From positions 132,885-196,884 of the forward strand of contig CAZJUP010000004.1 of assembly GCA_964549275.1 (NCBI GenBank): a stretch of DNA of 64,000 bases, written 5' to 3'. Of the stretch, positions 8,509 to 17,507 are shown one piece after another. The notes beneath the pieces were generated by a model. It searched no databases, was not told where the DNA came from, and saw nothing but the letters and a program-made list of their open reading frames with translations. How positions within the stretch are numbered: position 1 is the first letter of the stretch; each line of letters begins with the position of its first letter. Position numbers and translations under genes: made by a program. The DNA is from CAZJUP01 sp964549275. GTDB lineage: Bacteria; Fidelibacterota; Marinisomatia; Marinisomatales; TCS55.

Positions 8509-9573
8509 CTAAAGTTCGTGTTGTTTCTGGTGGTATTCCAAAGTGTTATACTTTGATTCGTCAGCTTTATCTTTTTTTTCATTCTTCGGTTTTCTCGATC
8601 GTTTTTTCGGCTTCGCTTCCTGACCTCTTTTGTCACTATCTTCTTCCTCAATATGAAATTCTTCTGATAAAACTTTCTTAGCCTTTTTCTTCACCTGTTT
8701 TCTGACGGGACGCCCCCCCTCTTTTCTTGGTCTAGGTACGCGCTCTACATCAATTTCTTGTACATCGGACTCTGTTGGCGCTGGAGCTTCAAAATGGGCA
8801 ACCGTACTCTCTTTTTCTTCTGATTCAACGTCCTTGACTTCAGGCTCTTTTTCGGCATCAGCCATAATACTTTCTTCATCAAACGAAAAAACTTCCGGAT
8901 TAAAAAGACCAAAAATCGTTCCATACCCTCGAGTGATTCCATTACCTATCCCTAAATAATTCGGAAGAATGAAATTGGCCCTGAACTCTCCATCAAAAGC
9001 ACCCCAGTTATTTTCATCTACCGGACGGGGGAACAAAGAGGTGAGAGATATCTTCGTAAAAATATTTTCCTCAAGTTCCATTCCCATTTCCCGTGCCATA
9101 AATACAATGTTTTGTCCAAGCAATCGATTTAGAAAGTTCACCCTGTCAACATTGTTCAGAAACCGAAACCGAGATCCGGTTGTTTGGTTTAGGGCTACCC
9201 ACGGTGTTACGAATCGATATCGAATTAATTTTTCTACCGGATGGAATCGGTTATTGTGTGCTTCAACGTCGGTATCGTGAACTTGAAAAGTAATGTTTCC
9301 GAAATCCAAAAATTCAAGTTTCTCTGCTAAAGAAAGAACGGGCTCAACACCCTCTCCGATCCCAACGACGTATATTTGTTCATTAAGAATTTTGACCTGG
9401 ACCCGTGGATACAAAAATTGTTCACGATAGGAACCATCCAACATAGGAATGATAGAATCGTCAGGGAAATGACGCATAAAAACTCCCTTAACCTGGTAGG
9501 GCGTTTTACGTACTGGTTTATCGGTGATCAACCGTACAACTACGGTTTTCACCTCTGGAAATTTAGAATTCAT
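8509..9573 (-). CDS. Cas6b-like RAMP-fold protein with a charged disordered tail
   Basis: Residues 1-225 match what I know of the Cas6b-like RNA endonuclease family of Bacteroidetes and relatives: an N-terminal ferredoxin-like half (VVVRLITDKP...YPRVQVKILNEQIYVVGIGEG) and a C-terminal half. The second half carries the fold-defining glycine-rich loop NYLGIGNGITRGYGTI (206-220). H35 lies where the catalytic histidine of Cas6 proteins is often found. After residue 230 comes a low-complexity tail of about 125 residues, with alternating acidic (232-275, 303-313) and basic (281-300, 315-337) blocks, probably disordered and nucleic-acid contacting. There are no cas genes or repeats nearby. It lies 48 bp after rho, with GAGGTG 6 nt before the ATG. 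The family assignment is from memory of motifs; RNA cleavage is inference. Confidence 0.6.
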   Translation of the reverse strand: MNSKFPEVKTVVVRLITDKPVRKTPYQVKGVFMRHFPDDSIIPMLDGSYREQFLYPRVQVKILNEQIYVVGIGEGVEPVLSLAEKLEFLDFGNITFQVHDTDVEAHNNRFHPVEKLIRYRFVTPWVALNQTTGSRFRFLNNVDRVNFLNRLLGQNIVFMAREMGMELEENIFTKISLTSLFPRPVDENNWGAFDGEFRANFILPNYLGIGNGITRGYGTIFGLFNPEVFSFDEESIMADAEKEPEVKDVESEEKESTVAHFEAPAPTESDVQEIDVERVPRPRKEGGRPVRKQVKKKAKKVLSEEFHIEEEDSDKRGQEAKPKKRSRKPKNEKKDKADESKYNTLEYHQKQHEL

Positions 9574-9621
9574 AATTACACCTCATTAAGTTGCTACACC
9601 TTGTGGTGCTGTAATTTACAC

Positions 9622-10869
9622 CTATTGGCTCATTGTGTCCATAAATTCTTCATTAGACTTGGTTCGTTTAATTCGTTCCTGAAGAAATTCCATCGCCTCA
9701 ATTACGCTCATATCGTTTAGAAGTTTTCTTAATACCCACATGCGGGCTAAAACTTTTTTTCCTAAGAGCATTTCTTCTCTTCGAGTACCAGATTTGATAA
9801 GATCAAACGATGGAAAAACACGCCGATCGCTCAATCGACGATCTAATACCAATTCCATATTGCCCGTTCCTTTAAACTCTTCAAAAATGACATCATCCAT
9901 TCTACTTCCGGTATCAATTAATGCAGTTGCTATGATAGTCAAACTTCCGCTTTCATCTGTATTTCTTGCTGCACCAAAAAACTGTTTTGGTTTTTTTAAG
10001 GCATTAGAATCAACCCCTCCGGAAAGAATCTTTCCGCTGTGAGGAATAACCGCATTATGGGCACGGGCGAGTCGAGTAATACTGTCAAGCAAAATAACAA
10101 CATCATCTCCAAACTCCACCATTCTTCTTGCCTTTTGTAAAACCATATCTGCAACAGCCACATGGCGTTCCGGCGGTTCATCGAATGTGGAGCTAACAAC
10201 CTCGGCTTTTACGTGTCGTTTCATATCTGTCACTTCTTCTGGTCGTTCATCGATAAGTAATATGACGATTTTTACTTTCGGGTGATTTTTTATTATAGCA
10301 TTGGCTACTTTTTGCAACAGCACTGTTTTCCCAGTCTTTGGCTGGGCAACAATTAATCCTCGCTGCCCCATCCCCACCGGAGAAATTAAATCCATAATGC
10401 GAGTGGAAAGGTCACGAGGCTCAGACTCCAACTTAAACTTTTCTTCGGGAAATAGCGGTGTAAGATTGTCAAACAAAATTGCTTGTTTTACCTGAGCAGG
10501 ATCAACACCATTAACTTGCTCTACTTTTAAAAGAGCATAAAATTTTTCTTTGTCTTTTGGTGGACGAATCTGACCTGAAATTTCATGGCCTGTACGCAAT
10601 CCAAACCGTTTTATTTGGGATGGGCTCACGTAAATATCATCCGGGCCGGGTAAATAGTTAGAATCAGAACTACGGAGGAAACCATACCCCTCCTGAAGGA
10701 CTTCCAACACTCCTTTGGCTGTGACGATTCCTTCTTTTTCATTTTGGGCTTCAAGAATTTTTACAATTAATTCCTGTTTGTTTAACCCAGAAAAGCTTGA
10801 CACTTTCATATCCTGTGCCAAACTCACCAATTCTTTTATTTTGAGTGCTTGTAATTCATTGACATTCAT
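9622..10869 (-). CDS. rho: Transcription termination factor Rho
   Basis: Hexameric ATP-dependent RNA translocase that terminates transcription, 415 aa. It has an N-terminal SAP-like helical segment (1-45) and a cold-shock RNA-binding domain with GYGFLR (61-66). The ATPase domain has the P-loop PKTGKT (177-182), DERPEEV (from 198) and the Q-loop GGVDSNALKKPKQFFGAAR. There is no long insertion between the RNA-binding and ATPase domains, unlike some Bacteroidetes and actinobacterial Rho proteins. A 111-bp gap separates it from folC upstream, probably containing its promoter. Confidence 0.97.
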   Translation of the reverse strand: MNVNELQALKIKELVSLAQDMKVSSFSGLNKQELIVKILEAQNEKEGIVTAKGVLEVLQEGYGFLRSSDSNYLPGPDDIYVSPSQIKRFGLRTGHEISGQIRPPKDKEKFYALLKVEQVNGVDPAQVKQAILFDNLTPLFPEEKFKLESEPRDLSTRIMDLISPVGMGQRGLIVAQPKTGKTVLLQKVANAIIKNHPKVKIVILLIDERPEEVTDMKRHVKAEVVSSTFDEPPERHVAVADMVLQKARRMVEFGDDVVILLDSITRLARAHNAVIPHSGKILSGGVDSNALKKPKQFFGAARNTDESGSLTIIATALIDTGSRMDDVIFEEFKGTGNMELVLDRRLSDRRVFPSFDLIKSGTRREEMLLGKKVLARMWVLRKLLNDMSVIEAMEFLQERIKRTKSNEEFMDTMSQ

Positions 10870-10980
10870 TATAATAAAATACCTTTGTTAAAAATGGGTT
10901 CGGGGGATAACACTATCGAGGTTTCGCCTTAGAGCGATCTATAATTGAAGTGCTATTCGGTCGTACAAGTTACACTATCT

Positions 10981-12267
10981 TTACCCATAGGTGAAAGAAA
11001 AATTGAAAATGTCAAATACATCCTTTGCGATATAATGACTGCCTAAAATCAGACCCGGTTTTTTATTTTCCCTTACGATTGTTTTCAACTTTTCAATAGC
11101 CTGTAAAAAATTCTCCTCCATTATGAATGGCGTGTCTAATCCATGGTAGATCAAGTTATTTGCCAGCATTTTCCCCGATAACAAACCTCGGTTAGGTGCA
11201 CCACTAATAATGAGAGGGTCAAAGCATTCTCTAATGGCCTCAGAAACCAGATCTAGTTCTTTGTCACCTTTCATCACAAAAATGGCTGCTGGTTTTTCAG
11301 GATATATTTTCCTCATAGTCTGTTTTACAAAATGTAGCCCCTGTGCATTATGTGCTACATCGTAATAAATGGGCTTATCTTTGACCATGCGCTGAAGTCG
11401 CCCCGGCCAACACACCTTTTTCAGACCTGCTTCTATAACCACATTAGATATTCTTTTATCAATTTGTTTAGATATTTCAATGGCCATTGCACCATTCAAT
11501 GCCTGATGCTCACCGATTAATGATGAATTATATCGTTTTAATTGATACCGAAACTGCAGTCCATTTTCATGTAACACTATATCCTGTGGGAGAATCTTGT
11601 TTACTATAATAACAGGGGCACCCTGTGATTGTGCGGTTTTTCTTAATTCGGTCATCACCTCCTGAGATTGCGGTGCAATGATTACAGGGGTATTTTTTTT
11701 TATAATTCCTGCCTTTTCTTTTGTTATTTCAACAATATTTCGACCCAATATTTCCCTGTGATCTAAAGCGATTGGAGTAATGGCCGTCACCGAGGGACTT
11801 AATACATTTGTGGAATCCAACCTCCCCCCTAATCCGGTTTCAATCACAGCCACATCCACTTTATTTTTTGCAAAGTAATGGAATGCCATTGCAGTGGTTG
11901 TCTCGAAAAATGTTGATTCAATTTGCTCTATATTATATCGGTATTTCTGAAGAAATGACAAAATCTCCAAATCAGAAATTGGAATATTATTAATTCGAAT
12001 TCGTTCATTAAACCGAATAAGATGCGGAGAAGTATAGAGTCCTACTTTTAACCCTGCGGCTTGAAGGATTGAAGCTGTCATAGCTGAAGTTGAGCCTTTG
12101 CCATTAGTGCCGGCAATATGAACTGTCGGGAAATGATAATGAGGGTCTCCGCAAACGCCAAGCAGAAGGTCCGTATGTTTCAGCCCAACCTTTATCCCGA
12201 GGCGCTGCAATCCATACAGCCAATCTAATAAAGCGTCTAAATCAGGAGAGGTGGATGTTGGAGACAT
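10981..12267 (-). CDS. folC: Bifunctional dihydrofolate synthase / folylpolyglutamate synthase
   Basis: Mur-ligase-family enzyme that adds L-glutamate to dihydropteroate and to tetrahydrofolates using ATP, in cytosolic folate metabolism. The P-loop IAGTNGKGST is at about residues 51-60. The N-terminal DLDALLDWLYGLQRLGIK and the central VIETGLGGRLDSTN are typical of FolC. The reading frame extends to a GTG at 12282; the ATG at 12267 gives 428 aa. Either start overlaps the end of murI by 26-41 bp, so the two genes are coupled. Confidence 0.93.
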   Translation of the reverse strand: MSPTSTSPDLDALLDWLYGLQRLGIKVGLKHTDLLLGVCGDPHYHFPTVHIAGTNGKGSTSAMTASILQAAGLKVGLYTSPHLIRFNERIRINNIPISDLEILSFLQKYRYNIEQIESTFFETTTAMAFHYFAKNKVDVAVIETGLGGRLDSTNVLSPSVTAITPIALDHREILGRNIVEITKEKAGIIKKNTPVIIAPQSQEVMTELRKTAQSQGAPVIIVNKILPQDIVLHENGLQFRYQLKRYNSSLIGEHQALNGAMAIEISKQIDKRISNVVIEAGLKKVCWPGRLQRMVKDKPIYYDVAHNAQGLHFVKQTMRKIYPEKPAAIFVMKGDKELDLVSEAIRECFDPLIISGAPNRGLLSGKMLANNLIYHGLDTPFIMEENFLQAIEKLKTIVRENKKPGLILGSHYIAKDVFDIFNFSFTYG

Positions 12268-13045
12268 GGTCAATAGATGCACCTAAAAAGCGCGTGGCTA
12301 CAGACTTAAATCGAACGGGTAAATCCGTTACATAACAGGTTAATTTCCCCGGAGGCTTCCCTGAATGTTCCAAGGCCAATTCTGTTAGAATTACTTGTGT
12401 TTTATTTGCTGTGGACTCAGCAGAATCAACCAAGACTGTTCCGCTATTTAAAGCTTTTTGAATTACCGGTTTCAATAGTGGATAATGTGTACAGCCCAAT
12501 ATAAGAGTATCCACTTCTTGCACATTTATAACTTTTAGATAAGTTTCTGCAATGAGGTCCGGAACATCTCCTTCAAGCCATCCTTCTTCCACAAGAGGAA
12601 CAAATAAGGGGCATGATTGACTATATACCTCCAAATGTTCAGAATGTTGTTTAAGAGCTTTTTCGTAAGCCCCAGAGCGTATAGTTGCAATCGTTCCTAC
12701 AACCCCTATGTGGCCATTTTTTGTTGAGCGTATCGCCGCCTCAGTTCCAGGGTCAATCACACCTAAGATTGGAATATTAAATTTTGAAACCAGTGTTTTT
12801 AACGCTAAGGATGAAGCGGTATTACAGGCAACAATAACCATTTTTGCCTCTTGTTTGATCAAAAACTCTGTAATCTCAATAGCATATTCCTGAATTAAAG
12901 ATTGGCTCTTGTTACCGTAAGGAACTCGGGCAGTGTCCCCAAAATATATGATGGATTCATTGGGAAGCTTTTCCTGAAGAGCCTTAACTACAGTAAGACC
13001 GCCTAAACCGGAATCAAAAACAGCTATGGGTCGAGAATCTGCCAA
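12242..13045 (-). CDS. murI: Glutamate racemase
   Basis: Makes D-glutamate for peptidoglycan by cofactor-independent racemisation of L-glutamate. The two catalytic cysteines are C74 (VACNTASS) and C185 (LGCTHYPLL), and H187 and D11 (FDSGLGGLTV) are present. Length 267 aa is normal. The start is TTG directly abutting the TAA of the upstream amidase gene; it gives MADSRPIAVFDSG, so a downstream start would remove the active-site Asp. It forms an amidase-murI-folC unit tied to cell-wall metabolism. Confidence 0.95.
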   Translation of the reverse strand: MADSRPIAVFDSGLGGLTVVKALQEKLPNESIIYFGDTARVPYGNKSQSLIQEYAIEITEFLIKQEAKMVIVACNTASSLALKTLVSKFNIPILGVIDPGTEAAIRSTKNGHIGVVGTIATIRSGAYEKALKQHSEHLEVYSQSCPLFVPLVEEGWLEGDVPDLIAETYLKVINVQEVDTLILGCTHYPLLKPVIQKALNSGTVLVDSAESTANKTQVILTELALEHSGKPPGKLTCYVTDLPVRFKSVATRFLGASIDHVSNIHLS

Positions 13046-14536
13046 TTAACTCTCTGCTAACACTTGCTCTCTGGACGAGCGAAATTTTACAATGGCATGA
13101 AAAATGGCTTCAGCCAACTTTTGACGATAGGAAGATTTTCGAAGGTTTTTTTCTTCACTGGGGTTGGTGAGAAACCCTGCTTCTATCAATACATTAGGCA
13201 TACTGGCACCAATAAGAACATGAAACCCAGCTTGCTTTACCCCTCGATTTCTGGACTTCACTTTTTTGTCAATTTCCTCCTGGATTATCGCTGCCAAATC
13301 TTCACTTTCTTTCATAAACATGCTTTGAGCCATAGTGGCCATTATGAGGCTTTCCCCTGTTAGTTCCTTATACTTACTTTTAGAAACATCTTCTAATTGA
13401 ATTACGGCATTCTCTCTAGACGACACCTCTATGGCATCTTCTGTTTTTCCGGGACGCAATAAATACGTTTCAAATCCTCGAGCGGTACGGTTTGGGTTGG
13501 AATTTAAATGTATGCTGACGAATATTTTTCCGTTGGAGTTATTGGCTATTTTTGTTCGTTTCCAAAGGGGAATGAAAACATCTTCATCCCGTGTATAAAC
13601 GACTTTCACCTTTGTGTTCCTCTCCAATAAAAGCCCGACTCGCTTTACTATATCCAATGCAATATCTTTTTCTCGCGTTCCCTTTCTCCCAATGGTGCCG
13701 GGATCTTTTCCCCCATGACCCGCATCCAACACAACCGTGTCCAACTTCCACCGATCTCTAACATCTTTTATCCTACGCACGCTCTTAGATAAAGGTGTTC
13801 TGAGAGATATGACGATTTCCGACGGACTTTTACTTTGATACATTTCATGGCTTTCAACTTTTGTTCGCAATCGAAAGGCAATTTGTGCAGATTCACCCAG
13901 CTGATCAGCAGAAATTTGCTGAATTGCCCCCCGTGTATCACTTCTACGAATTTCTGTCGTATCTGCACTTCCTCCTGCCACAGTAATGTAAAACCATCCA
14001 TTTTCATGTAAAAATGAACTGATACGCCCCTCGGGAAATTGACCGCGCGTTTTAATTCTAAGAATAGTTCCGTTCGCTTTTTCGCTTATATCTACGGCTA
14101 GAATATTAAACTCCTTCAAGTCCACATCAAGAATTTCCCGTCTAGAATCATAAGTAATCCCCGGCAAAGTTGTTTTTCGCAATATATCCAAAAAGGGTTC
14201 AGCGGGCATATATACGTCATCATTTTCCCAAACTGCAGGATAAGGTATTTGGTAAACGCGTTCATCCACAAGAACGAAACTTGTCTGACCGGAAATTTTG
14301 ATTCGATGATCACCAAGATACAAAACCATTTTTTTCCGTTCTGTGTTTACAAATGGTTTTCGTTTGGCAAAAATCCGAGAGATATCTCGAGAAGATATAT
14401 ACGTTCCCCTGATTCTATCCAAGGTACGAATTTCGTCTTCTTTTTTATCTATACGATTGATCACACGAACCGGCAATGCAACCACAGCTGAGAAAATCAG
14501 AAACAGGGCTAATCGTCTAAAATCTTTAATTTTCAT
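13046..14536 (-). CDS. N-acetylmuramoyl-L-alanine amidase (Amidase_3)
   Basis: Periplasmic zinc amidase that cuts the bond between MurNAc and the peptide stem, in cell separation or wall turnover. From the chosen ATG there is a signal-anchor (LALFLIFSAVVALPV), then about 230 residues of beta-rich, copper-amine-oxidase-N/AMIN-like sequence. The Amidase_3 domain begins near VVLDAGHGGKDPG. The zinc ligands are H264, E279 and H333 (SIHLNSN), and the catalytic Glu is E452 (VLIEAGFLTN). The frame extends 12 codons further upstream to a TTG, but the ATG places the signal sequence at the N-terminus. AGGAGAGG lies about 14 nt upstream. Confidence 0.9.
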   Translation of the reverse strand: MKIKDFRRLALFLIFSAVVALPVRVINRIDKKEDEIRTLDRIRGTYISSRDISRIFAKRKPFVNTERKKMVLYLGDHRIKISGQTSFVLVDERVYQIPYPAVWENDDVYMPAEPFLDILRKTTLPGITYDSRREILDVDLKEFNILAVDISEKANGTILRIKTRGQFPEGRISSFLHENGWFYITVAGGSADTTEIRRSDTRGAIQQISADQLGESAQIAFRLRTKVESHEMYQSKSPSEIVISLRTPLSKSVRRIKDVRDRWKLDTVVLDAGHGGKDPGTIGRKGTREKDIALDIVKRVGLLLERNTKVKVVYTRDEDVFIPLWKRTKIANNSNGKIFVSIHLNSNPNRTARGFETYLLRPGKTEDAIEVSSRENAVIQLEDVSKSKYKELTGESLIMATMAQSMFMKESEDLAAIIQEEIDKKVKSRNRGVKQAGFHVLIGASMPNVLIEAGFLTNPSEEKNLRKSSYRQKLAEAIFHAIVKFRSSREQVLAES

Positions 14537-14598
14537 GACGGTGAAATTATCCTCTCCTGCGGCGGGAAGCAATAATGCGGATAAACATAATTCTTACT

Positions 14599-16413
14599 TT
14601 ATAGTGTTGCATTGAGAAATATTGCTAACTCCAACACCGGTGGTCCTAAAATCGAAAAGTGATCCCAAACTCCTCTCAACCTCATCCCAAACTCGCCTGT
14701 ATCATAAGGGTTATATCGAACACAAACTGCAGGAGAATGTCCCGGTGTAGAATACACATGATTCTGCATTTCTCCGGGGAGGTTAACATCCCAAAAATAA
14801 ATCCTACTATCGTAATTATCCACTTTGACAAAAACCCAGTCAACTTCAACTCGGTATGTCTTACGGTTAATTCCAACCCTTCCTTCAATTCCAATGCTTG
14901 TTGCTGAGGAGTTACTACTGTTAAAATGGACCCTGTTCACTTGCCATTTCCACCATATTCCCGTATGATGCCCTCCCTGATAAACAATTTTTAATGTTTC
15001 CCGTTTTTGCTGTGATATCCCTTGTTCAGGAGAATAAACCGGTCCGTCTTCTCTGGATTTTATACTGTTTTTATATTGGATTGTGAGGCGAATTTTGTCT
15101 TTTTTGTATCGAAATCTAGCACCATTTTCAAACCCAATTTTTCCATTGTTCACCGTCGGATGAAAAAAAACATCACCAAAAACAGAAGTATAAAGAGGTC
15201 CGATAGAGAAATCCAACCCTTGAAATACACCAGACTCATTCAAACCAAAACTCCCCCACTCCGCAAGAGGAGAAGAACGATACCCGATATAATTATTTTT
15301 GTATTTCCTGATGTGCAATAAATACCTTAGTCCTTTTATATGATATACCAACCCGGAAAGAACACCCCAACCATCACGACGCCCAAAACCAACCTCCCCA
15401 AAAATTTTCCATTGATTTCCTCGAATCATTGTATGAAATCCTGTAAAATAATATATGACAGATACATCATTCTCATTATGCCAGGACTGAATCGCACGTG
15501 TAAATCCAATCTGATGCTCTTTCCAAGAATATTCCCAACCTGCAAGACCGCTGGTTTCAGTTAAACGATTTTTGGGGTTTCGGCTGCTATGGTCTCCCGT
15601 AAGATTCACCTTTGGACCCAATTTTAAATCCCAAACTCCATCCCTCTTGTTTTTATTAATGGAAAAGCTCCATTTCCCCATTTTTGTATTTGTAGACAGT
15701 CCCATACCGCTGGCTTTCCACCCCTCATTTGAAGAACTATACATTTTGATACCACGTCCAAATCGAACAAGAGATGAGGAAGAACCAAATCCTTTAACGG
15801 GTTGAAACGGATTCCCGGCAATTAATCCCAACCCAGAGGAAATGCGATGATCCCCTATGACCCACGATATATTATTTGTCTGTTTAGAAATTGAAATTGC
15901 GGAGAAATCTGCGATATTTGATTCAAAGGGATCCCGTTCCATAATAATTCCGGCTTCTACGAACCCTACAGAATAAAAACCCTTCCAACGATATCGAACA
16001 TCTTCTTTAGAAGAAACCAGCTGTTTAAGACTAATGTTTGATTTGGGAATCCAATTGTTTTTGTCCACCCATTTTAACACAGTCTTAATACTATGGGTTA
16101 TATGAGGATCGTCTACAATATTTTGCCTAATTCTTTTTTGAGCTTTGTCCTCAAGCCACCGAATTTCTTCATCAGAAAACAGGGACAGATTCGTCAAACT
16201 TTGAAGTGTTTTTTTTGATATTCCACTTCCGGATGTTTTTATTGATTCTAAAATAAAGAGGTCTTCCTCTGGTAGGGGTTCCTCTTCATCTTCCTGAATT
16301 TCAATAATAATATCTTCTAATGATTGAGAATATAGCGAATTAAAAACCGCTAATTGGAATACTGATATCCACCCAATGAGAAGAAGATAAATACGGATGT
16401 GTTGCCATAGCAT
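14599..16413 (-). CDS. Predicted outer-membrane beta-barrel of the HhH-associated type
   Basis: A 604-aa exported protein with a signal peptide (LLLIGWISVFQLAVFNSLYSQ) and an acidic segment (QEDEEEPLPEEDL). A helical region of about 80 residues is followed by a long series of alternating, aromatic-rich beta-strand segments typical of outer-membrane barrels. The stretch from YRWKGFYSVGFVEAG through MERDPF and VIGDHRISSGLGLIAG resembles FCB-group proteins that combine ComEA-like helix-hairpin-helix units with a barrel (GDY...FGQGL motif). The helical N-terminal region may be a degenerate HhH unit. The function is unknown. The 5' end overlaps the preceding barrel gene by 74 bp. Confidence 0.5.
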   Translation of the reverse strand: MLWQHIRIYLLLIGWISVFQLAVFNSLYSQSLEDIIIEIQEDEEEPLPEEDLFILESIKTSGSGISKKTLQSLTNLSLFSDEEIRWLEDKAQKRIRQNIVDDPHITHSIKTVLKWVDKNNWIPKSNISLKQLVSSKEDVRYRWKGFYSVGFVEAGIIMERDPFESNIADFSAISISKQTNNISWVIGDHRISSGLGLIAGNPFQPVKGFGSSSSLVRFGRGIKMYSSSNEGWKASGMGLSTNTKMGKWSFSINKNKRDGVWDLKLGPKVNLTGDHSSRNPKNRLTETSGLAGWEYSWKEHQIGFTRAIQSWHNENDVSVIYYFTGFHTMIRGNQWKIFGEVGFGRRDGWGVLSGLVYHIKGLRYLLHIRKYKNNYIGYRSSPLAEWGSFGLNESGVFQGLDFSIGPLYTSVFGDVFFHPTVNNGKIGFENGARFRYKKDKIRLTIQYKNSIKSREDGPVYSPEQGISQQKRETLKIVYQGGHHTGIWWKWQVNRVHFNSSNSSATSIGIEGRVGINRKTYRVEVDWVFVKVDNYDSRIYFWDVNLPGEMQNHVYSTPGHSPAVCVRYNPYDTGEFGMRLRGVWDHFSILGPPVLELAIFLNATL

Positions 16414-17167
16414 AGTAAAATGAAACTCTTTTTAAATTGATCCCCCCGCCAAATGTCACCCTATCGGTGGAATACCCTGCTGAAATTTCCATAATAGAAA
16501 TGGGTGAAAAATTTATCCCAAATTTTACCTGACCTTCATAGATAGTGTCCTGTTCCCATTCCGTTTGAACTGTTACTTGTGGATGAAATGGAAAAAACAA
16601 ACCAATTGTAATCAATTGGGGTAATTCTTCGTTCCGCTGCCCTATAGTAGGTCTATTTATATTTTTCAGCAAAACGCCCCATTCAATTTTAGGGGCAAGT
16701 TTCACTTGCCACCCCAGAGATAATCCGTAAGCAATATCTGAACCATAGTTGGAGATAGATATCTCATAATAATGCAAGGATGCACCAATCTTAAATCGTC
16801 TGTTAAATGCCTTTCCCCACCCCAATGTGGCTTGAGTTTCGGAATACAGCTTGTTCCCAAGTGAAGAAACGCCTATCCCCCAATGGCCTAAGGAAGATGG
16901 TAGTATAAGATTCCCAACCCGATGGGATAGAGATTTTAATTGAAATTTCCTGCCCACAACAAATGAAACACTTATATTATGTTGATTCGTTAAACTTACA
17001 GGATCCGAAAATATCCCTGATGTGTTATTTGTAAAATTAAGATGAACCAACCCTCGTGAGGCATTAAAGGCGCCGATTGTTCTGTGTTCAAATGAAGGGA
17101 ATACCGTTGTTATACTGAATAAACCCGATAAACTAAAATAAAGTATTTTATGCAGCGTGTTTTTCAC
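16340..17167 (-). CDS. PorV/UPF0164-like outer-membrane protein
   Basis: A 275-aa exported barrel protein. The N-terminus is a signal peptide (ILYFSLSGLFSITTVFPSF). It continues into the family-type opening TIGAFNASRGLVHLNFTNNTSG, followed by repeated GIGVSSLG, IGASLHYYE and YGLSLGWQVK strand patterns. It ends in a terminal strand with aromatic Phe. It resembles PorV/PorQ-type proteins, but it is short and the resemblance is in the pattern rather than a decisive motif. It starts with GTG, preceded by GGAGG. It is followed, with a 74-bp overlap, by the larger barrel gene, so the two are probably made together. Confidence 0.5.
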   Translation of the reverse strand: MKNTLHKILYFSLSGLFSITTVFPSFEHRTIGAFNASRGLVHLNFTNNTSGIFSDPVSLTNQHNISVSFVVGRKFQLKSLSHRVGNLILPSSLGHWGIGVSSLGNKLYSETQATLGWGKAFNRRFKIGASLHYYEISISNYGSDIAYGLSLGWQVKLAPKIEWGVLLKNINRPTIGQRNEELPQLITIGLFFPFHPQVTVQTEWEQDTIYEGQVKFGINFSPISIMEISAGYSTDRVTFGGGINLKRVSFYYAMATHPYLSSSHWVDISIPISGF

Positions 17168-17181
17168 ACACCTCCATAAAC

Positions 17182-17212
17182 AGGCAGGGCATCCCTGCGG
17201 GATGCCCTGCCT
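17182..17212. repeat. Perfect GC-rich hairpin, first of three
   Basis: A 14-bp perfect inverted repeat, AGGCAGGGCATCCC (17182-17195) and its complement (17199-17212), with a 3-base loop TGC. On the minus strand it lies 19 nt after the stop of the 70-aa membrane protein gene and just upstream of the PorV-like gene's ribosome-binding site. It has no U-tract, so it could be an RNA-stability element or a REP-like palindrome rather than a classical terminator. Confidence 0.7.
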
Positions 17213-17230
17213 ACATGGATTGGTCCTTGT

Positions 17231-17443
17231 CTACTTTTTATACCACATGACCACAAGGATTAGAGCCAATAGGCCGGCAAAACCTGCATCACCAAATTTG
17301 CTCATCAAATCGCCGATGCCTGCAATAACTCCAAAGTAGTCATTGAACAATACACCGACCACAACACCGAGTACAATCAGCATTTTAAGCAAATCAGTAA
17401 CATCACTAATCCATTTGGTCACAGTTTGTAAGGCTTTTTGCAT
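17231..17443 (-). CDS. Small membrane protein A (paralogue of the next gene)
   Basis: A 70-aa hydrophobic protein with two predicted membrane segments, about residues 17-36 (LLKMLIVLGVVVGVLF) and 52-68 (DAGFAGLLALILVVMW), joined by a short loop with GIGDLMSKF. It is clearly paralogous to the neighbouring 69-aa protein: TV near residue 7, K-x-LIVL, DL-x(3)-F-x-D-x-GFAGLLAL line up without gaps. I do not recognise the family. A good AGGAG lies 6 nt before the ATG. It is bracketed by GC-rich hairpins on both sides. Confidence 0.75.
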   Translation of the reverse strand: MQKALQTVTKWISDVTDLLKMLIVLGVVVGVLFNDYFGVIAGIGDLMSKFGDAGFAGLLALILVVMWYKK

Positions 17444-17468
17444 GTTTTTCTCCTATTTATTAACATGG

Positions 17469-17493
17469 TCGGGGTCCCAAAAAGGGACCCCGA
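17469..17493 (-). terminator. GC-rich hairpin between the two small membrane protein genes
   Basis: A 10-bp perfect stem, TCGGGGTCCC and its complement, around a 5-base A/T loop. It extends outward by ATGG/CCAT (17465-17468, 17497-17500) after a small bulge. It begins 8 nt past the stop codon of the upstream small gene on the minus strand, the usual position for a terminator or 3' stabiliser. No clear U-run follows, so some read-through into the second small gene is likely. Confidence 0.6.
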
Positions 17494-17507
17494 TTTCCAT
17501 CACTTCG

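Noticed and set aside
8509..9573. A CRISPR-Cas locus around the Cas6-like gene
   Set aside because: No direct-repeat array and no other cas gene can be seen in the flanking housekeeping region or elsewhere in the window.
9574..9621. Weak inverted repeat (CACC-TTGT-GGTG) between rho and the Cas6-like gene as a terminator
   Set aside because: The outer stem has mismatches and there is no U-tract; it is too weak to call.
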